Origin: Oidiodendron maius Zn
Lineage: Eukaryota; Ascomycota; Leotiomycetes; Myxotrichaceae
DNA: 64,000 nt
NCBI GenBank assembly: GCA_000827325.1
Contig: KN832887.1
Coordinates: 62,001 to 126,000 of the forward strand
Direction of reading: 5' to 3'
The notes beneath the pieces were generated by a model. That model did not search any database. It saw only the letters and a list, made by a program, of their open reading frames with translations, and was not told where the DNA came from. Below, piece after piece: positions 33,703 to 43,492 of this stretch. A program made the translations under genes and the position numbers. Position 1 is the stretch's first letter, and every line of letters starts with the position of its first letter.

Positions 33703-36012
33703 CTAAGATTTATATACTTGTAATGAGCTATCTAGCTGCACCACTTTTCCCGCCTCAAATACTAACTTGATGTTATGATCTTTGTAGTATACCGTGACAC
33801 ACCCTGGGGAGTAGAATTTAAGAGTCCCTTTCACCAAGTATTCATTCTCCCACTCGATATCAACTTCAATATTCCCTCTTGCACGCAGGCCCTTGATATG
33901 TCCAGTTGGCCAAGCGGAGGGAAGGGCCGGAAGGAGATCAATTTCTGACGTACTACTGCGAAGTAGCATTTCACTAATAACAGCTGTTCCTCCATAGTTT
34001 CCATCAATAACGAAAATATTTGTCTCTGCTCCCGCAATCCCAGGCTTTGAGAAAGATAGCAGGTTGTCGAAAGACAGCTCTCCGATTAAGTGGCCAACTT
34101 GTTTAAAAGCCTGTTCGGCATCATTGAGGTGGGCGTAGTTAAGTCCGAATAGAGCAGCAGTGAACTCAATATCTTCTAAATCCGCGCGGGCTTGACGGTT
34201 CTCAAGTGTAATTCGAACGGCTTCTGCTAGCTTGGGAGTGTGCCGAGGGGTAATCTGGTCACTTCTGCATAATGCCATCGTGTGAGAGAGATGTCGATGG
34301 TCTGGCTGAGCCTCCTCGTAATCCTCCAGCCACTCCTGGAGCTGGCCTCTCTTCCCAATCTTAAACGGAGGAAGCTTTGTTATGGCATCTTCTAAACGAT
34401 TCGAGAACTCTGCATCGATATTCAATTCTCTTGTCGCAGTAACACAAAAGTTAAATAGATCTCGGATTAGAACTATGTCCAGAGTTGGTCCAAGAGAGAG
34501 TTGATGTTCGATTCGGGGAGAACTGTTAGGATAAAAGCTGTTTTCAGGAGAGACGGAAGGGCCAGTAACAAGGTAGCCACACCTAGGATCTACCACCATA
34601 TAATCCAAGAAAAATTCTGCTGCAGCTTTTAGCACGGGATAGGCGTGTTTGAAAAGATAGGTTTTGTCCATCGTATACTCATAATGCTCCATCATGTGTA
34701 CGGCGAGCCATAATCCTCCAGTGACATTCATGCCCCAACTGGTCTCCCAGCCGGGATCAGCAAAGCCCCAAACATTGGTGAAGACATGTGCCACCCAGCC
34801 TGGACTACCATAAAATAACTCCGCTGTAGTCTGCCCAGCTTTTGCAAGTCTCTCAATAAAGGCAGCCAGAGGACTGTGGCAGTCAGCTAGGTTCGTGCTT
34901 TCTGTGGGGAAGTAATTCATCTGTGTATTCATATCTAGATGATAGTCGCAGCTCCAATTCATTCTATTTGCTTCTCCATCATTCCATAATCCTTGTAGAT
35001 GTAATGGAAGTGGAGAGTCCGTGCGGGTGCCAGCAATAGTGAGGTAACGTCCATATTGAAAATATGTGGAAAAGAGTTGCGGATCATCGAAGCCAGACGC
35101 TTTAAATTTTTGTCGCCTCCCGTTTGTGGTCCATTTATCTTTCGCATTGTGACCGAGATCAATGCTCACACGCCGATACAAGGACTGGTGATCATTAACA
35201 TGATGTCTCTTTAGCTCATCATAACTCAATGCTTGAGCTTCATTCAGCTGTATGAATGCGAGAGTTTTCCACGAGTCATCAGTCTGCTGAAAATCCGTAT
35301 TGAATGCAAGTAAGATGAGAACAGACGAAGCATCTTTGACAGCTATTCCTGATTTGCACATTTCTAATCGGCCACTAGACGTGACAAGTTTAATAAATCC
35401 ATGTCCAGAGACTCCACATTTGCCATCGCTGTGCACATCTTCCACTGCGTGGACGTTGAATTCTAGACCATCAGCGACATTTGTCAACGATATCTCATCA
35501 TTTTCACCGGATAGAGACAGTTCCAGCGTAAGCCCTTGAGGAGCATTTGTGCTAAATCGAGATACGAGGACATTGTGGGGATGAGAAACGAATGTTTCTC
35601 TGCGATAGTCATGGTTATCTAACTCGTACGTAGCGGTGGCAACAGCGTCGTCAAAGTCGAGCTTTCGTTGAAAAGCTGTTGGGGAGCTCGAATGTCCAAT
35701 TTTGAGCTGAACTTTGCCAACAGTCAAATTTGTGCCAAAATTATGCTTTGGTGGCTGTAGATATTTTTCGGCCAGCTTCTGTCCAGCGCCATAGTCATCC
35801 TGGAAGTATTTATTTTGCATTTCCCGAATAGACTCTTTAGTACCATATCGTTTTCCCGGTTCTGACCGGCCTGACCAGAAAGTGATCTCATTTAAACTCC
35901 ATGTCTCTTGGTTGATGTCTGACAAGACGACAGCACCAATCCTGCCATTACCGATTGGCATGCCTTCACTCCATTTCTTAGCAGGAGCATCATATATCAG
36001 AGACTCTGACAT
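33703..36012 (-). CDS. GH95 alpha-L-fucosidase-type enzyme, no signal peptide
   Basis: Expected to release alpha-1,2-linked L-fucose (some members take L-galactose) by inverting hydrolysis. Single exon, 769 aa. Starts MSESLIYDAPAKKWSEGMP, directly at the catalytic family's N-terminal domain, so the protein is probably cytosolic, unlike secreted fungal GH95 enzymes. Motifs: GNGRIGAVV, TFWSGRSEP, LPLHLQGLWND, NWSCDYHLDMNTQMNYFP (about 352-368), TSWGMNVTGGLWL, the general-acid Glu in LQEWLEDY (about 559), HRHLSHTMAL, and the Asp in VIDGNYGGTA (about 668). The usual N-x-N water-holding pair before TQMNY/LQMNY reads D-x-N here. Divergent from the sugar transporter across an 855-bp shared promoter. 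Activity is likely but the D for N change makes specificity uncertain. Confidence 0.92.
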   Translation of the reverse strand: MSESLIYDAPAKKWSEGMPIGNGRIGAVVLSDINQETWSLNEITFWSGRSEPGKRYGTKESIREMQNKYFQDDYGAGQKLAEKYLQPPKHNFGTNLTVGKVQLKIGHSSSPTAFQRKLDFDDAVATATYELDNHDYRRETFVSHPHNVLVSRFSTNAPQGLTLELSLSGENDEISLTNVADGLEFNVHAVEDVHSDGKCGVSGHGFIKLVTSSGRLEMCKSGIAVKDASSVLILLAFNTDFQQTDDSWKTLAFIQLNEAQALSYDELKRHHVNDHQSLYRRVSIDLGHNAKDKWTTNGRRQKFKASGFDDPQLFSTYFQYGRYLTIAGTRTDSPLPLHLQGLWNDGEANRMNWSCDYHLDMNTQMNYFPTESTNLADCHSPLAAFIERLAKAGQTTAELFYGSPGWVAHVFTNVWGFADPGWETSWGMNVTGGLWLAVHMMEHYEYTMDKTYLFKHAYPVLKAAAEFFLDYMVVDPRCGYLVTGPSVSPENSFYPNSSPRIEHQLSLGPTLDIVLIRDLFNFCVTATRELNIDAEFSNRLEDAITKLPPFKIGKRGQLQEWLEDYEEAQPDHRHLSHTMALCRSDQITPRHTPKLAEAVRITLENRQARADLEDIEFTAALFGLNYAHLNDAEQAFKQVGHLIGELSFDNLLSFSKPGIAGAETNIFVIDGNYGGTAVISEMLLRSSTSEIDLLPALPSAWPTGHIKGLRARGNIEVDIEWENEYLVKGTLKFYSPGCVTVYYKDHNIKLVFEAGKVVQLDSSLQVYKS

Positions 36013-36867
36013 TTTGCCCGATGAGTGCTTTAAGGTCGCTCACAGCGTGCAATTAAAATTGCTGTAATACACCTCGGCTGTTGACTTTGAATTTAATGAT
36101 TGCCCTGCCTGTGCGTTAGTTGCAGGCATATTCAAAGTATAAAAGGGTATGAATCATGTGGTTCTAAAAAAATGACTTACCTAAAGCCTAATCTCCGACC
36201 TTGTCGACGGATTGGCTAATGTGTATGTCTATTCTTGATGCGTCCCAGTCAATAACTCAAGACTTTTCACCCTGATCTCCGGAATCTCACTACTATCGAC
36301 ATCTCAAAGTAGGAAAACTGCCCGGTCGCCGGGGACGCAGTTTCCCGAATGCTACAATATCTAAACGGTTTCTCGCGACAAACTAACACGCCACAAGTGC
36401 GACGACGGCAGGCTCCTTCACCTCGGTGAGATTATCGGCAGAGGGGAATCCTCCACTCTCAGCTGCAAAATAATACGGCGTCCATAAGCGAGAGGCGAAT
36501 TAGGGGCAGACGAGCATCCTGACCTTTTTGGGAATGGCGCCTTCAGTATCTCGTGATATCGAGCGCGGCCGAATTCTCGGGACACACACAACAGGGCTGG
36601 TTTGCTCACAATTCTCAATGATTTGGCCAAACCCATAGGTTGGAGAAAGCATGGGAAGAGAGGAAGCAATCCCGAGCTTAAGGTTCCGTCTACTGTTAGT
36701 ACTGAACCGTGTCCTAACGCCTCCCGGGAATCTCCCCGGATTTCAATAGGACCTTGTGCTATGCATTTCCCCACTGGCCTACCCCACACATTGAACGAGC
36801 GTATATAAACATTTGCCTACGGCTCACTTGAGGACACTATCGAGTCCATCCTCAATCATCAGCAACC
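36013..36867. promoter_or_regulatory. Divergent promoter between GH95 and the MFS transporter
   Basis: Shared control region. Near the MFS gene: TATA at 36802-36808 (60-66 bp before the ATG) and CreA-like sites at 36735-36740 (CCCCGG), 36770-36775 and 36782-36787 (both CCCCAC), plus CCGGGG at 36329-36334. An inverted TCCG-N10-CGGA lies at about 36191-36208, a possible zinc-cluster site. The shared cluster motif is at 36569-36580. Open frames inside (36418-36808) are not supported as genes. Confidence 0.55.
36569..36580 (+). promoter_or_regulatory. Cluster motif CCGAATTCTCGG in the GH95/MFS promoter
   Basis: Contains ATTCTCGG and is itself CCG-N6-CGG, an inverted CGG pair of the kind bound by Zn(II)2Cys6 dimers. 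Lies 288 bp before the MFS start and 557 bp before the GH95 start. Confidence 0.55.
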
Positions 36868-38496
36868 ATGGAGAAAGAGACCGCCATTACCGAGAAGATC
36901 CCCTCCGACGTGGAGCAGCTTGAGCAGCTCCACGATGTCGAGACCTCAGGCAAAATGGAAGCAATCACCAGAGATTTAGCTGACAGAGGAACCCGGACAG
37001 AGCATGAGCTGGGCACCTGGGAGGCTCTTAAGATCTACCGAAAAGGGGCCTTTTGGTCTATGTTCATCTCCCTTTCGATCATCATGCGAGCCTATGATAT
37101 TGAGATTTCTGGAAATTTCTATGCTTTACCAGCGTTCCAGCAACACTTTGGATTCCCCGTTGCTGGCCATGGCTATCAAGTCCCTGCTCGCTGGCAGGTG
37201 GCCATATCCATGGGCTCACTTGTGGGCCAGGTCGTTGGAGCGTATCTCGTCACATTCCCGATGGAAAAGTATGGCAGGAAGAAGACGTTTGCTGTCTGCT
37301 TGGTCCTCACGACGATCCTCACATTCATGCAATTCTTCGCTTCCAGCATCGGTGTCCTCACTGCCTCTATGTACCTATCAGGCATTGTCTGGGGTAGCTA
37401 CTGTGTTATCGCAACCACATATGCCTCCGAAGTTCTTCCTCTGCGCCTTCGAGGATTTCTGACTGGATATATCAACTTGTGCTACGTCATGGGTCAGTTC
37501 ATCCAGACTGGAGTAACGCGAGGCTTTATTTCCCGGACAGACAAGTGGGCCTATAAGATTCCGTTCGCAATCCAGTGGGTCTGGCCAGTCATCCTTCTAT
37601 CGGGCCTGTGGTTTGCTCCCGAATCTCCCTGGTGGCTCATCCGACAGAATAAGACGGATGAGGCCGAAAAGTCGCTCAAAAAGCTTTCCCATAAGGACGA
37701 GAAAATCAACACACGAGAGACGCTGGCTATGATGGTCAAGACAGATTTACTTGAGCACGAGACTGAGGTCGGCACAACCTACGCCGACTGCTGGAAAGGT
37801 ACCAATCGTCGCCGCATGGAGATCTGCATCCTTCTGTTTGTTATCCAGAACTTCTCCGGAAACCCAGTTGGATTCGCAACATATTTCTTTGAGCAAGTCG
37901 GTCTTGACAGCAAGCAAGCCTTCGATATGGGCGTTGGTCTCAATGGTATGGGTTTTGTCGGCACACTGTGCTCCGCTGTACCCTTGATATACTTCGGTCG
38001 TCGACCCTGCTATATCGCCGGCCTGGCTTGCATGGTGACAATTCTCTTCATCGTAGCAATCATCTCATGCGCTCCGAATTACTACACAAACGATAGCTAT
38101 AAATGGGCCCAAGCCACGCTCCTCATTATCCTCCAGTTTATCTGGCAAATGACGCTCGGCCCTCTGACCTACGTCGTTGTTTGCGAAACTCCATCCACAA
38201 AGCTTCGGTCTAAAACAATTGCTCTTGCAACTATAATCGATGCTATTACTGGTCTTGCCACCAGCGCTGTAGGACCATACCTCCTCAATCCTGGCGCGGC
38301 GAACGCTGGAGGAAAGATGGAGTTTTTGTATGGTGGCATATCTATATTCTCCCTGACGTGGTGTATATTCCGCCTTCCTGAAACGAAGGGACGAACTTAC
38401 GAAGAGCTTGATATCATGTTTGAGCGGAAGGTACCAGCGCGGGCTTTTGGCAAATATGTTATCGAAGATCATGATGACGAAGCTCTAGTTGTGTAG
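36868..38496 (+). CDS. MFS sugar transporter, maltose/alpha-glucoside permease type
   Basis: Proton-coupled sugar importer of the plasma membrane. Single exon, 542 aa with about 12 TM segments. Hydrophilic N terminus, then ISLSIIMRAYDIEISGNFYALP, cytoplasmic GRKKT between TM2 and TM3, YASEVLPLRLRGFLTGYIN, the central-loop PESPWWLIRQNK, QNFSGNPVGFATYFFEQVG, PLTYVVVCETPSTKLRSKT, and the C-terminal PETKGRTYEELDIMFE. These are sugar-porter hallmarks, and the closest layout is the MAL-type family that carries oligosaccharides. Since two neighbouring hydrolases (GH95, GH36) lack signal peptides, import of an intact oligosaccharide is suggested. Substrate is inferred, not seen. Confidence 0.93.
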   Translation: MEKETAITEKIPSDVEQLEQLHDVETSGKMEAITRDLADRGTRTEHELGTWEALKIYRKGAFWSMFISLSIIMRAYDIEISGNFYALPAFQQHFGFPVAGHGYQVPARWQVAISMGSLVGQVVGAYLVTFPMEKYGRKKTFAVCLVLTTILTFMQFFASSIGVLTASMYLSGIVWGSYCVIATTYASEVLPLRLRGFLTGYINLCYVMGQFIQTGVTRGFISRTDKWAYKIPFAIQWVWPVILLSGLWFAPESPWWLIRQNKTDEAEKSLKKLSHKDEKINTRETLAMMVKTDLLEHETEVGTTYADCWKGTNRRRMEICILLFVIQNFSGNPVGFATYFFEQVGLDSKQAFDMGVGLNGMGFVGTLCSAVPLIYFGRRPCYIAGLACMVTILFIVAIISCAPNYYTNDSYKWAQATLLIILQFIWQMTLGPLTYVVVCETPSTKLRSKTIALATIIDAITGLATSAVGPYLLNPGAANAGGKMEFLYGGISIFSLTWCIFRLPETKGRTYEELDIMFERKVPARAFGKYVIEDHDDEALVV

Positions 38497-38829
38497 GAAA
38501 TTCGCTGAAGATAGTTGTTAGTCTCTGAATGTGTGGAAATTGGATTTAATCGGTCATAAGTGCTTAAAATATCGAGAAGCACCCTAGTAGCCTATATCTA
38601 TGACTGTAAATCTAATGTTGTCACCTAAATCCAGACTTTATATAGCAATTGCACTTGACTCAAATTAAACACATGCCTCTTGTAATGTGTGTATTATGAA
38701 ATGGAACTCGTGAATTAAACCAAACCTATAATTTGCCTACACCAAATCTAGCAGGATAATTCGATCCACAGGAAAGGAACATTACACCGAGATATTCGCA
38801 GCTGATTGCCCTCAGTGGCCCCTAAACGG
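38497..38829. other. Intergenic region between MFS transporter and GH36
   Basis: 3' flank of the transporter, AT-rich, no recognisable gene. Confidence 0.6.
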
Positions 38830-38841
38830 TGCAATTCTCGG
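38830..38841 (+). promoter_or_regulatory. Cluster motif TGCAATTCTCGG upstream of GH36
   Basis: Lies 85 bp before the GH36 ATG. Differs by one base from the first GH27 copy (TGCGATTCTCGG when read on the minus strand). Confidence 0.55.
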
Positions 38842-38925
38842 AAGCCACTTCTATGTGGGTCTTGATCGAGTGATATAAAGCTTCGATGGAACCGATAGAG
38901 ATATTTTTGCAGTTCAGTTGCAGCT

Positions 38926-41418
38926 ATGCCCTCGGCCACCCAGATTGTGTTTACGCCGGCCCTTGGCCAGGTTGTCACTCTGCCTCCTGGTGTTGCCAAG
39001 GTTGCCGTTTATGCGACAACCCCGCATCCGGCCGAACTTGAAGCCAGATTCACTGGTGGATCAGCCAAATTCGACGAAATAAATCTAGATTCTACAGCGG
39101 ACCTTTTCACGTACGCTGTTCATTTTAACGGCGGCAAGGTACCTGAGGATATACGCGTTGTCGCAAATGGGGTTGAATTGGCCGAAAGGATCAAGTTTAC
39201 ACAACAGCAAGTGCGGGGGAGTGATCGCGAGTTTTTGACGGAGGTTGTTCTTGAGGAGGGTGAAGATTTCAAAAGCCAAAAACTCGACTGGCTCGACGTT
39301 CACGACTGGGAAGGTTGGGCTTGGTACAGACCAAGAGATACATGGATTGAGGCTTATCATACCAGCTTAAGCAAGCTCTCGCCTGACACGCCAACGCACA
39401 ACTTGCTCCTCCATCCGACAAACATAAATATCGACTCCAACTCAGTTCTCGCAGTTTTCCCCGCCTCTACGCAAGAGATTTTTGTAACCTTGTCTGGAGC
39501 TCGAGATGGAGAGGCTCCGGGGATATATGCGCGAGCTCGACGAGTCAAACGAGGCGATAAGATCAAAACTCACGTTGGCGGAAAACTCACCGTTCACAAA
39601 GGCAAAATAACCGCCATTAAGGGTGCAGTTGACGTTGTGTGCGCCGAGCAGGGCCTTCCTGGAACCTCTTTTACCAAACATGAAGGCGAGAGTCCGTTTG
39701 ATAGATTGGGTTTCTGTACCTGGTCAAGTATTGGCGAGAATGTACCACTCACTTTGGATCTCATGGATAATCTAGTGCAGTTACTTGCGAAGAATGAGAT
39801 TCCAATTGGCACGTTCATCATAGATGATGGTTGGCAAGATATTCGGTACGGTTTCAATGGCCATGAAAAGGCTCGCGGTCTTTGGGACTTCGGTACTTGG
39901 GATGTCATGAAAGCCCCCCTTTCGGATGTCGTTTCTTTGATCAAGAAGACTCTTCCCACAGTCAAGGATGTCGGTGTCTGGATGACGCTTGCAGGTTACT
40001 GGAATTCAATTGCACCAAACTCTCCTTTGGCTAAAAAGTATGAAATGCGAACATTCAAACTCAATCGCGACAATGTCCCTGGCATTGTTTGGCACGATGA
40101 CGGATTTGACGGTCAGCAGTCAGGCACAATTACGAAACCGGAAGATCGGTTTTATTGCCTACCGCCTCCGCATCTTGCCTATACCTTTTGGAGGGATTAT
40201 TTTTCTAGTTGTGCAGAAGCTGGCGTTACTTTTGCAAAGGTAGATAACCAAGCCTACGGATCTTACTTGGACGGAGTCGAAGGTGGAGAACAATTTGTTG
40301 CAATGTGGAATGGCATGACCAAGGCTGCGAACGATGTCTTCGGAGAGAATAAGGTTATCCACTGTATGGCGCACTATGAACGCATGTTCAATGGTGACAT
40401 TGGCATGGGTATAGCTACAGGGGGCAAGAGGATTGTCATTCGGAATTCTGACGACTTTGGTCTCGATAGGCCGAATGTCCACCGAAATCACATACAGTAT
40501 AATATTTTCAACGGCATGCTTAACTCGCAGCTTTGCTTTATCCCCGATGCAGATATGTTTATGACAGGAGCTCAATGGCCTGAGTACCATGCAGTTCTGC
40601 GTGCATTTTTCGAAGGCCCAATTTTGCTTGCGGATAAACCAGGCGCGTCTGACCTCAACGTTGTACGAAAGCTAATTGGAAGATCGCCGCAAAATGTTTA
40701 CGAGACTGTCACCGCACCGGAGACCATTCGACTTTTAGCCAGGAATGTGTGGGAGCGTTTCCTAGATGCCGGAGAAGGCCCTGCCATAAAAGGGGCTGCC
40801 AAGTTCCCAAATTCAAACTCGGCCTCCATTGTACTTTGGAATGCACGACAGGACGCTCTCTATAACAGTTCAGATATCATATTCGAAGGTGACCTTATTG
40901 ACGCCCTGACTGGAACTGAGCTCTCCTCTTCCTCTCTCAAAACTTTGGAGGTTGCAATCTGGCTCTTTACATCCGGAAAGGCCATGTCTGCAGCTCTGAA
41001 TAGCTTCCCCATCTATCCTGAATACGATCCAGTATTGTCGTCGCCGCTGTTATCCATTTCGCTCCCTCCTGAGGCAATGGAAGTCCTCACGATTGCCCCG
41101 TTTTACCAAGTTGGAAACGTCAAAATTGCTAATCTTGGGTTGATTGACAAATATGCTGGCCTCGCGGCGGTTAAGAATACCAATGTCGCGGAAAATAAAC
41201 TCACAACAGAAATTATATTCGATGGAATTCTTGGCTTTCTTGTTTCTGGCAGTAGTGGGGATCTGGACAGCAAGATCAATCTGGCCATCGACAATGTCCC
41301 ACAACAATTCTCTGTTGTTTCTAAAGATGGCAATCTGAGTCTGGTACAAGTAGACCTGACAAAGTTACCAACTGCTCAAGGAAAGACCAGTTGGATTATT
41401 GAGCTTGCCTTTCATTAG
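38926..41418 (+). CDS. GH36 raffinose synthase / seed-imbibition type alpha-galactosidase
   Basis: Family members hydrolyse or transfer alpha-galactosyl groups. Single exon, 830 aa, in the expected size range. N-terminal beta-sandwich region, then FCTWSSIGENVPL, IGTFIIDDGWQD, GYWNSIAPNSPLAKKY, and the catalytic residues: nucleophile Asp in FAKVDNQA (about residue 440) and acid/base Asp in IRNSDDFG (about 509). QYNIFNGMLNSQLCFIPDADMF and LLADKPG match the raffinose-synthase subgroup. No signal peptide, so an intracellular role on imported oligosaccharide or on stored raffinose-type sugars. The start at MPSATQIVF follows a plausible context and the shared promoter motif. Convergent with the next gene. 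Confidence 0.93.
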   Translation: MPSATQIVFTPALGQVVTLPPGVAKVAVYATTPHPAELEARFTGGSAKFDEINLDSTADLFTYAVHFNGGKVPEDIRVVANGVELAERIKFTQQQVRGSDREFLTEVVLEEGEDFKSQKLDWLDVHDWEGWAWYRPRDTWIEAYHTSLSKLSPDTPTHNLLLHPTNINIDSNSVLAVFPASTQEIFVTLSGARDGEAPGIYARARRVKRGDKIKTHVGGKLTVHKGKITAIKGAVDVVCAEQGLPGTSFTKHEGESPFDRLGFCTWSSIGENVPLTLDLMDNLVQLLAKNEIPIGTFIIDDGWQDIRYGFNGHEKARGLWDFGTWDVMKAPLSDVVSLIKKTLPTVKDVGVWMTLAGYWNSIAPNSPLAKKYEMRTFKLNRDNVPGIVWHDDGFDGQQSGTITKPEDRFYCLPPPHLAYTFWRDYFSSCAEAGVTFAKVDNQAYGSYLDGVEGGEQFVAMWNGMTKAANDVFGENKVIHCMAHYERMFNGDIGMGIATGGKRIVIRNSDDFGLDRPNVHRNHIQYNIFNGMLNSQLCFIPDADMFMTGAQWPEYHAVLRAFFEGPILLADKPGASDLNVVRKLIGRSPQNVYETVTAPETIRLLARNVWERFLDAGEGPAIKGAAKFPNSNSASIVLWNARQDALYNSSDIIFEGDLIDALTGTELSSSSLKTLEVAIWLFTSGKAMSAALNSFPIYPEYDPVLSSPLLSISLPPEAMEVLTIAPFYQVGNVKIANLGLIDKYAGLAAVKNTNVAENKLTTEIIFDGILGFLVSGSSGDLDSKINLAIDNVPQQFSVVSKDGNLSLVQVDLTKLPTAQGKTSWIIELAFH

Positions 41419-41637
41419 ATCATTAGATCATAATTGATTGTATTAAGGACAAATATCCTTGTATCTAGCTAGACTGAATAGAACAATTGAACCGTGTTAT
41501 ATAGCACCAGTCATATCCAATTTGGAACAGCCCTCAAACGAGTGATAATAGCTGATGTTTCAGTCCGTCCGGTGCCATGTCTGAATATGTTCTATAAGCT
41601 TACCCTCTCCAATAGATAAAATCCCTAAAGCCCAATG

Positions 41638-43492
41638 TCAAGTTTCCAGTTGGCTCAAACCAAAAGACGCTCCAGTATGAAGAGTATTGTCAATATCACC
41701 GCGTCTTGTTCGTTTTGAAGACGAGTTTCGTGCCGGTGGGGCACTACGTTTGCTGGAAATTTCTTCTAGACGCCGACTTATAACTTCGCGGAATGCTCTT
41801 TTAAGAGTTGAATGAAGCTCCTTTGCTGCATAGTCGACTAAAATACTCTGGATGAGCACGCAGGCTTGGTCTTTGGTGTATCTATTTAGTGGCCTAAGTT
41901 CATCAAACTGAAAAGACAATATGCCATCAGTACGTTTGACAATGCGATGTACCCGGACACCTAAATCTTGAGCATTGAATACCACGGAGAATACTCGAAC
42001 ATCTTCTGAACACTCTTCTTCAAGGTTCGCACGTTCTATCCAGGTGTGCATGTTATTAAGAGCCTGGCTGGCGCTATGCAAATTCGCCATGAAAGCATCT
42101 TGGAGATCTGCGCCTGCCTTTTTTACTTCAAAAAAGAGAAATGGAAAGCATCGAAAGCCATTATCAGGAGATAAGCTAGATTGTAGTTCCCGTGGAACTG
42201 GATCTGATTTATCTCCACCAGTGCTTAAAGAGCGTAACTTGAAACTAATAGCCAGGTCAGGTTTAGGCAATGATATTTTGTCGTCATCACGAGATTTTAG
42301 GCATGTCGCATCAGTCTGTGACCATTGGCCTTCGGTGTTCCAATCGAACTTTTCGTCCAGCCAATATTGATTGATGATATGAATCATGATAGTGCGTTGA
42401 AGGACAGCTTCATTTTGAGATAGACATCTCTTCAAGTCGGCTTTAAAGTAATGGCAGTTAATGGCTGGATATCTAATACTGGTTTTGCCCTCGTCAAAGC
42501 GATATGAAAAGTCGTCAATGGCATTGTAACAACTCTCATTTGGATGCTCCTCTATTTGTTGCAGAAAATCCTTTGTAACCGATTTAAGATCTCCAATATC
42601 TTTTAGCTGTCGTTCAGGGAGTTGCAGAGTAAGAATAGATCTGAGATCTGGCATTTTAGGATCTTCCAGTGGTTCATCCTCTATCCGGCGCACCGCAAGC
42701 TTTTGAATGGACAGCTTTTTCCCACCGCTCCCCCTTCCTTTTGTAGTTGCAGATTCATCGTCTCGGGGTAATGAACTTAAATCCATGGTGCTCTCGGATC
42801 CGTCTGGAATACTGGGCCTAGATGCTGTGTATAAATCGCGATCTTCAGCGAATGCCCTGGGTGACACTGGTTCAAGTCCGCTTAACCAATCCGCTAAATT
42901 AGGATCCTATAGATATTAGGATTTGTTGTAGAATGATTCCAGTATATAACTGGAGATTGCATAAGTACTCACCTGCTGTTTTCCTTGTTCTAGTATCTGC
43001 TGAGGCTTCTCTTCTGCTTCAACTCTTTTCGGCGCAGATTCGATTGGAGGCAACTTCCTTTGCCCTTTCTTACTTACGGGTTTTGTACTCCGTTTTGTAC
43101 CCCGTTTTGTACCTGACCTTGCTGGCTGTACCCTCTTCGACTTTAAACCTCTGTTATGTTCACCCTGCGCCTCTCCTGGGGATGCTTGAAGGACGGGTTG
43201 TTGTGCCTGAGACTCGAGTGCATCCGGTCCCGTACCCCGTTGTCGCAAGGACCGTCGACGGCCTATGGTCCCTAATGGAACGATTGATTCTGCTCCCCTT
43301 ATCTCCTCTTCTTGTTTTACCCAAGCTCTTGTTCGGGGCCGGTGTGGGGGGTTAGGCAATTTGTTGACCTTCTTCTAGAGTTCGTCAGTCATGTCTACAG
43401 ATTCCAATGCTCCTCCATACCTGATTGTTCTGTACCTTTACAGCACCATCTGCGACTTGGAGTCTCTCTGTTGCACCTCGTCTTTTCGGCAT
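41638..43492 (-). CDS. Basic nuclear-looking protein with PD-(D/E)XK-like core (fungal DUF7924-type)
   Basis: Three exons, 43492-43421, 43374-42973 and 42906-41638, with introns of 46 and 66 bp, give 580 aa. The first exon (MPKRRGATERLQ) was found by tracing the splice upstream, because the long frame has no ATG. N-terminal third is disordered and very basic (GRRRSLRQRG, KRGTKRSTKPVSKKGQRK), suggesting nuclear targeting or nucleic-acid binding. The C-terminal core at about 240-540 contains AIDDFSYRF, PKPDLAISF and, after a loop, FLFFEVKKAGADLQDAF, that is the D...ExK pattern of PD-(D/E)XK nuclease folds, then SASQALNNM. I recognise this as a fungal family of unknown function; the name is from memory. 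C terminus is Arg/Ser-rich. Nuclease activity is only inferred. Confidence 0.78.
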
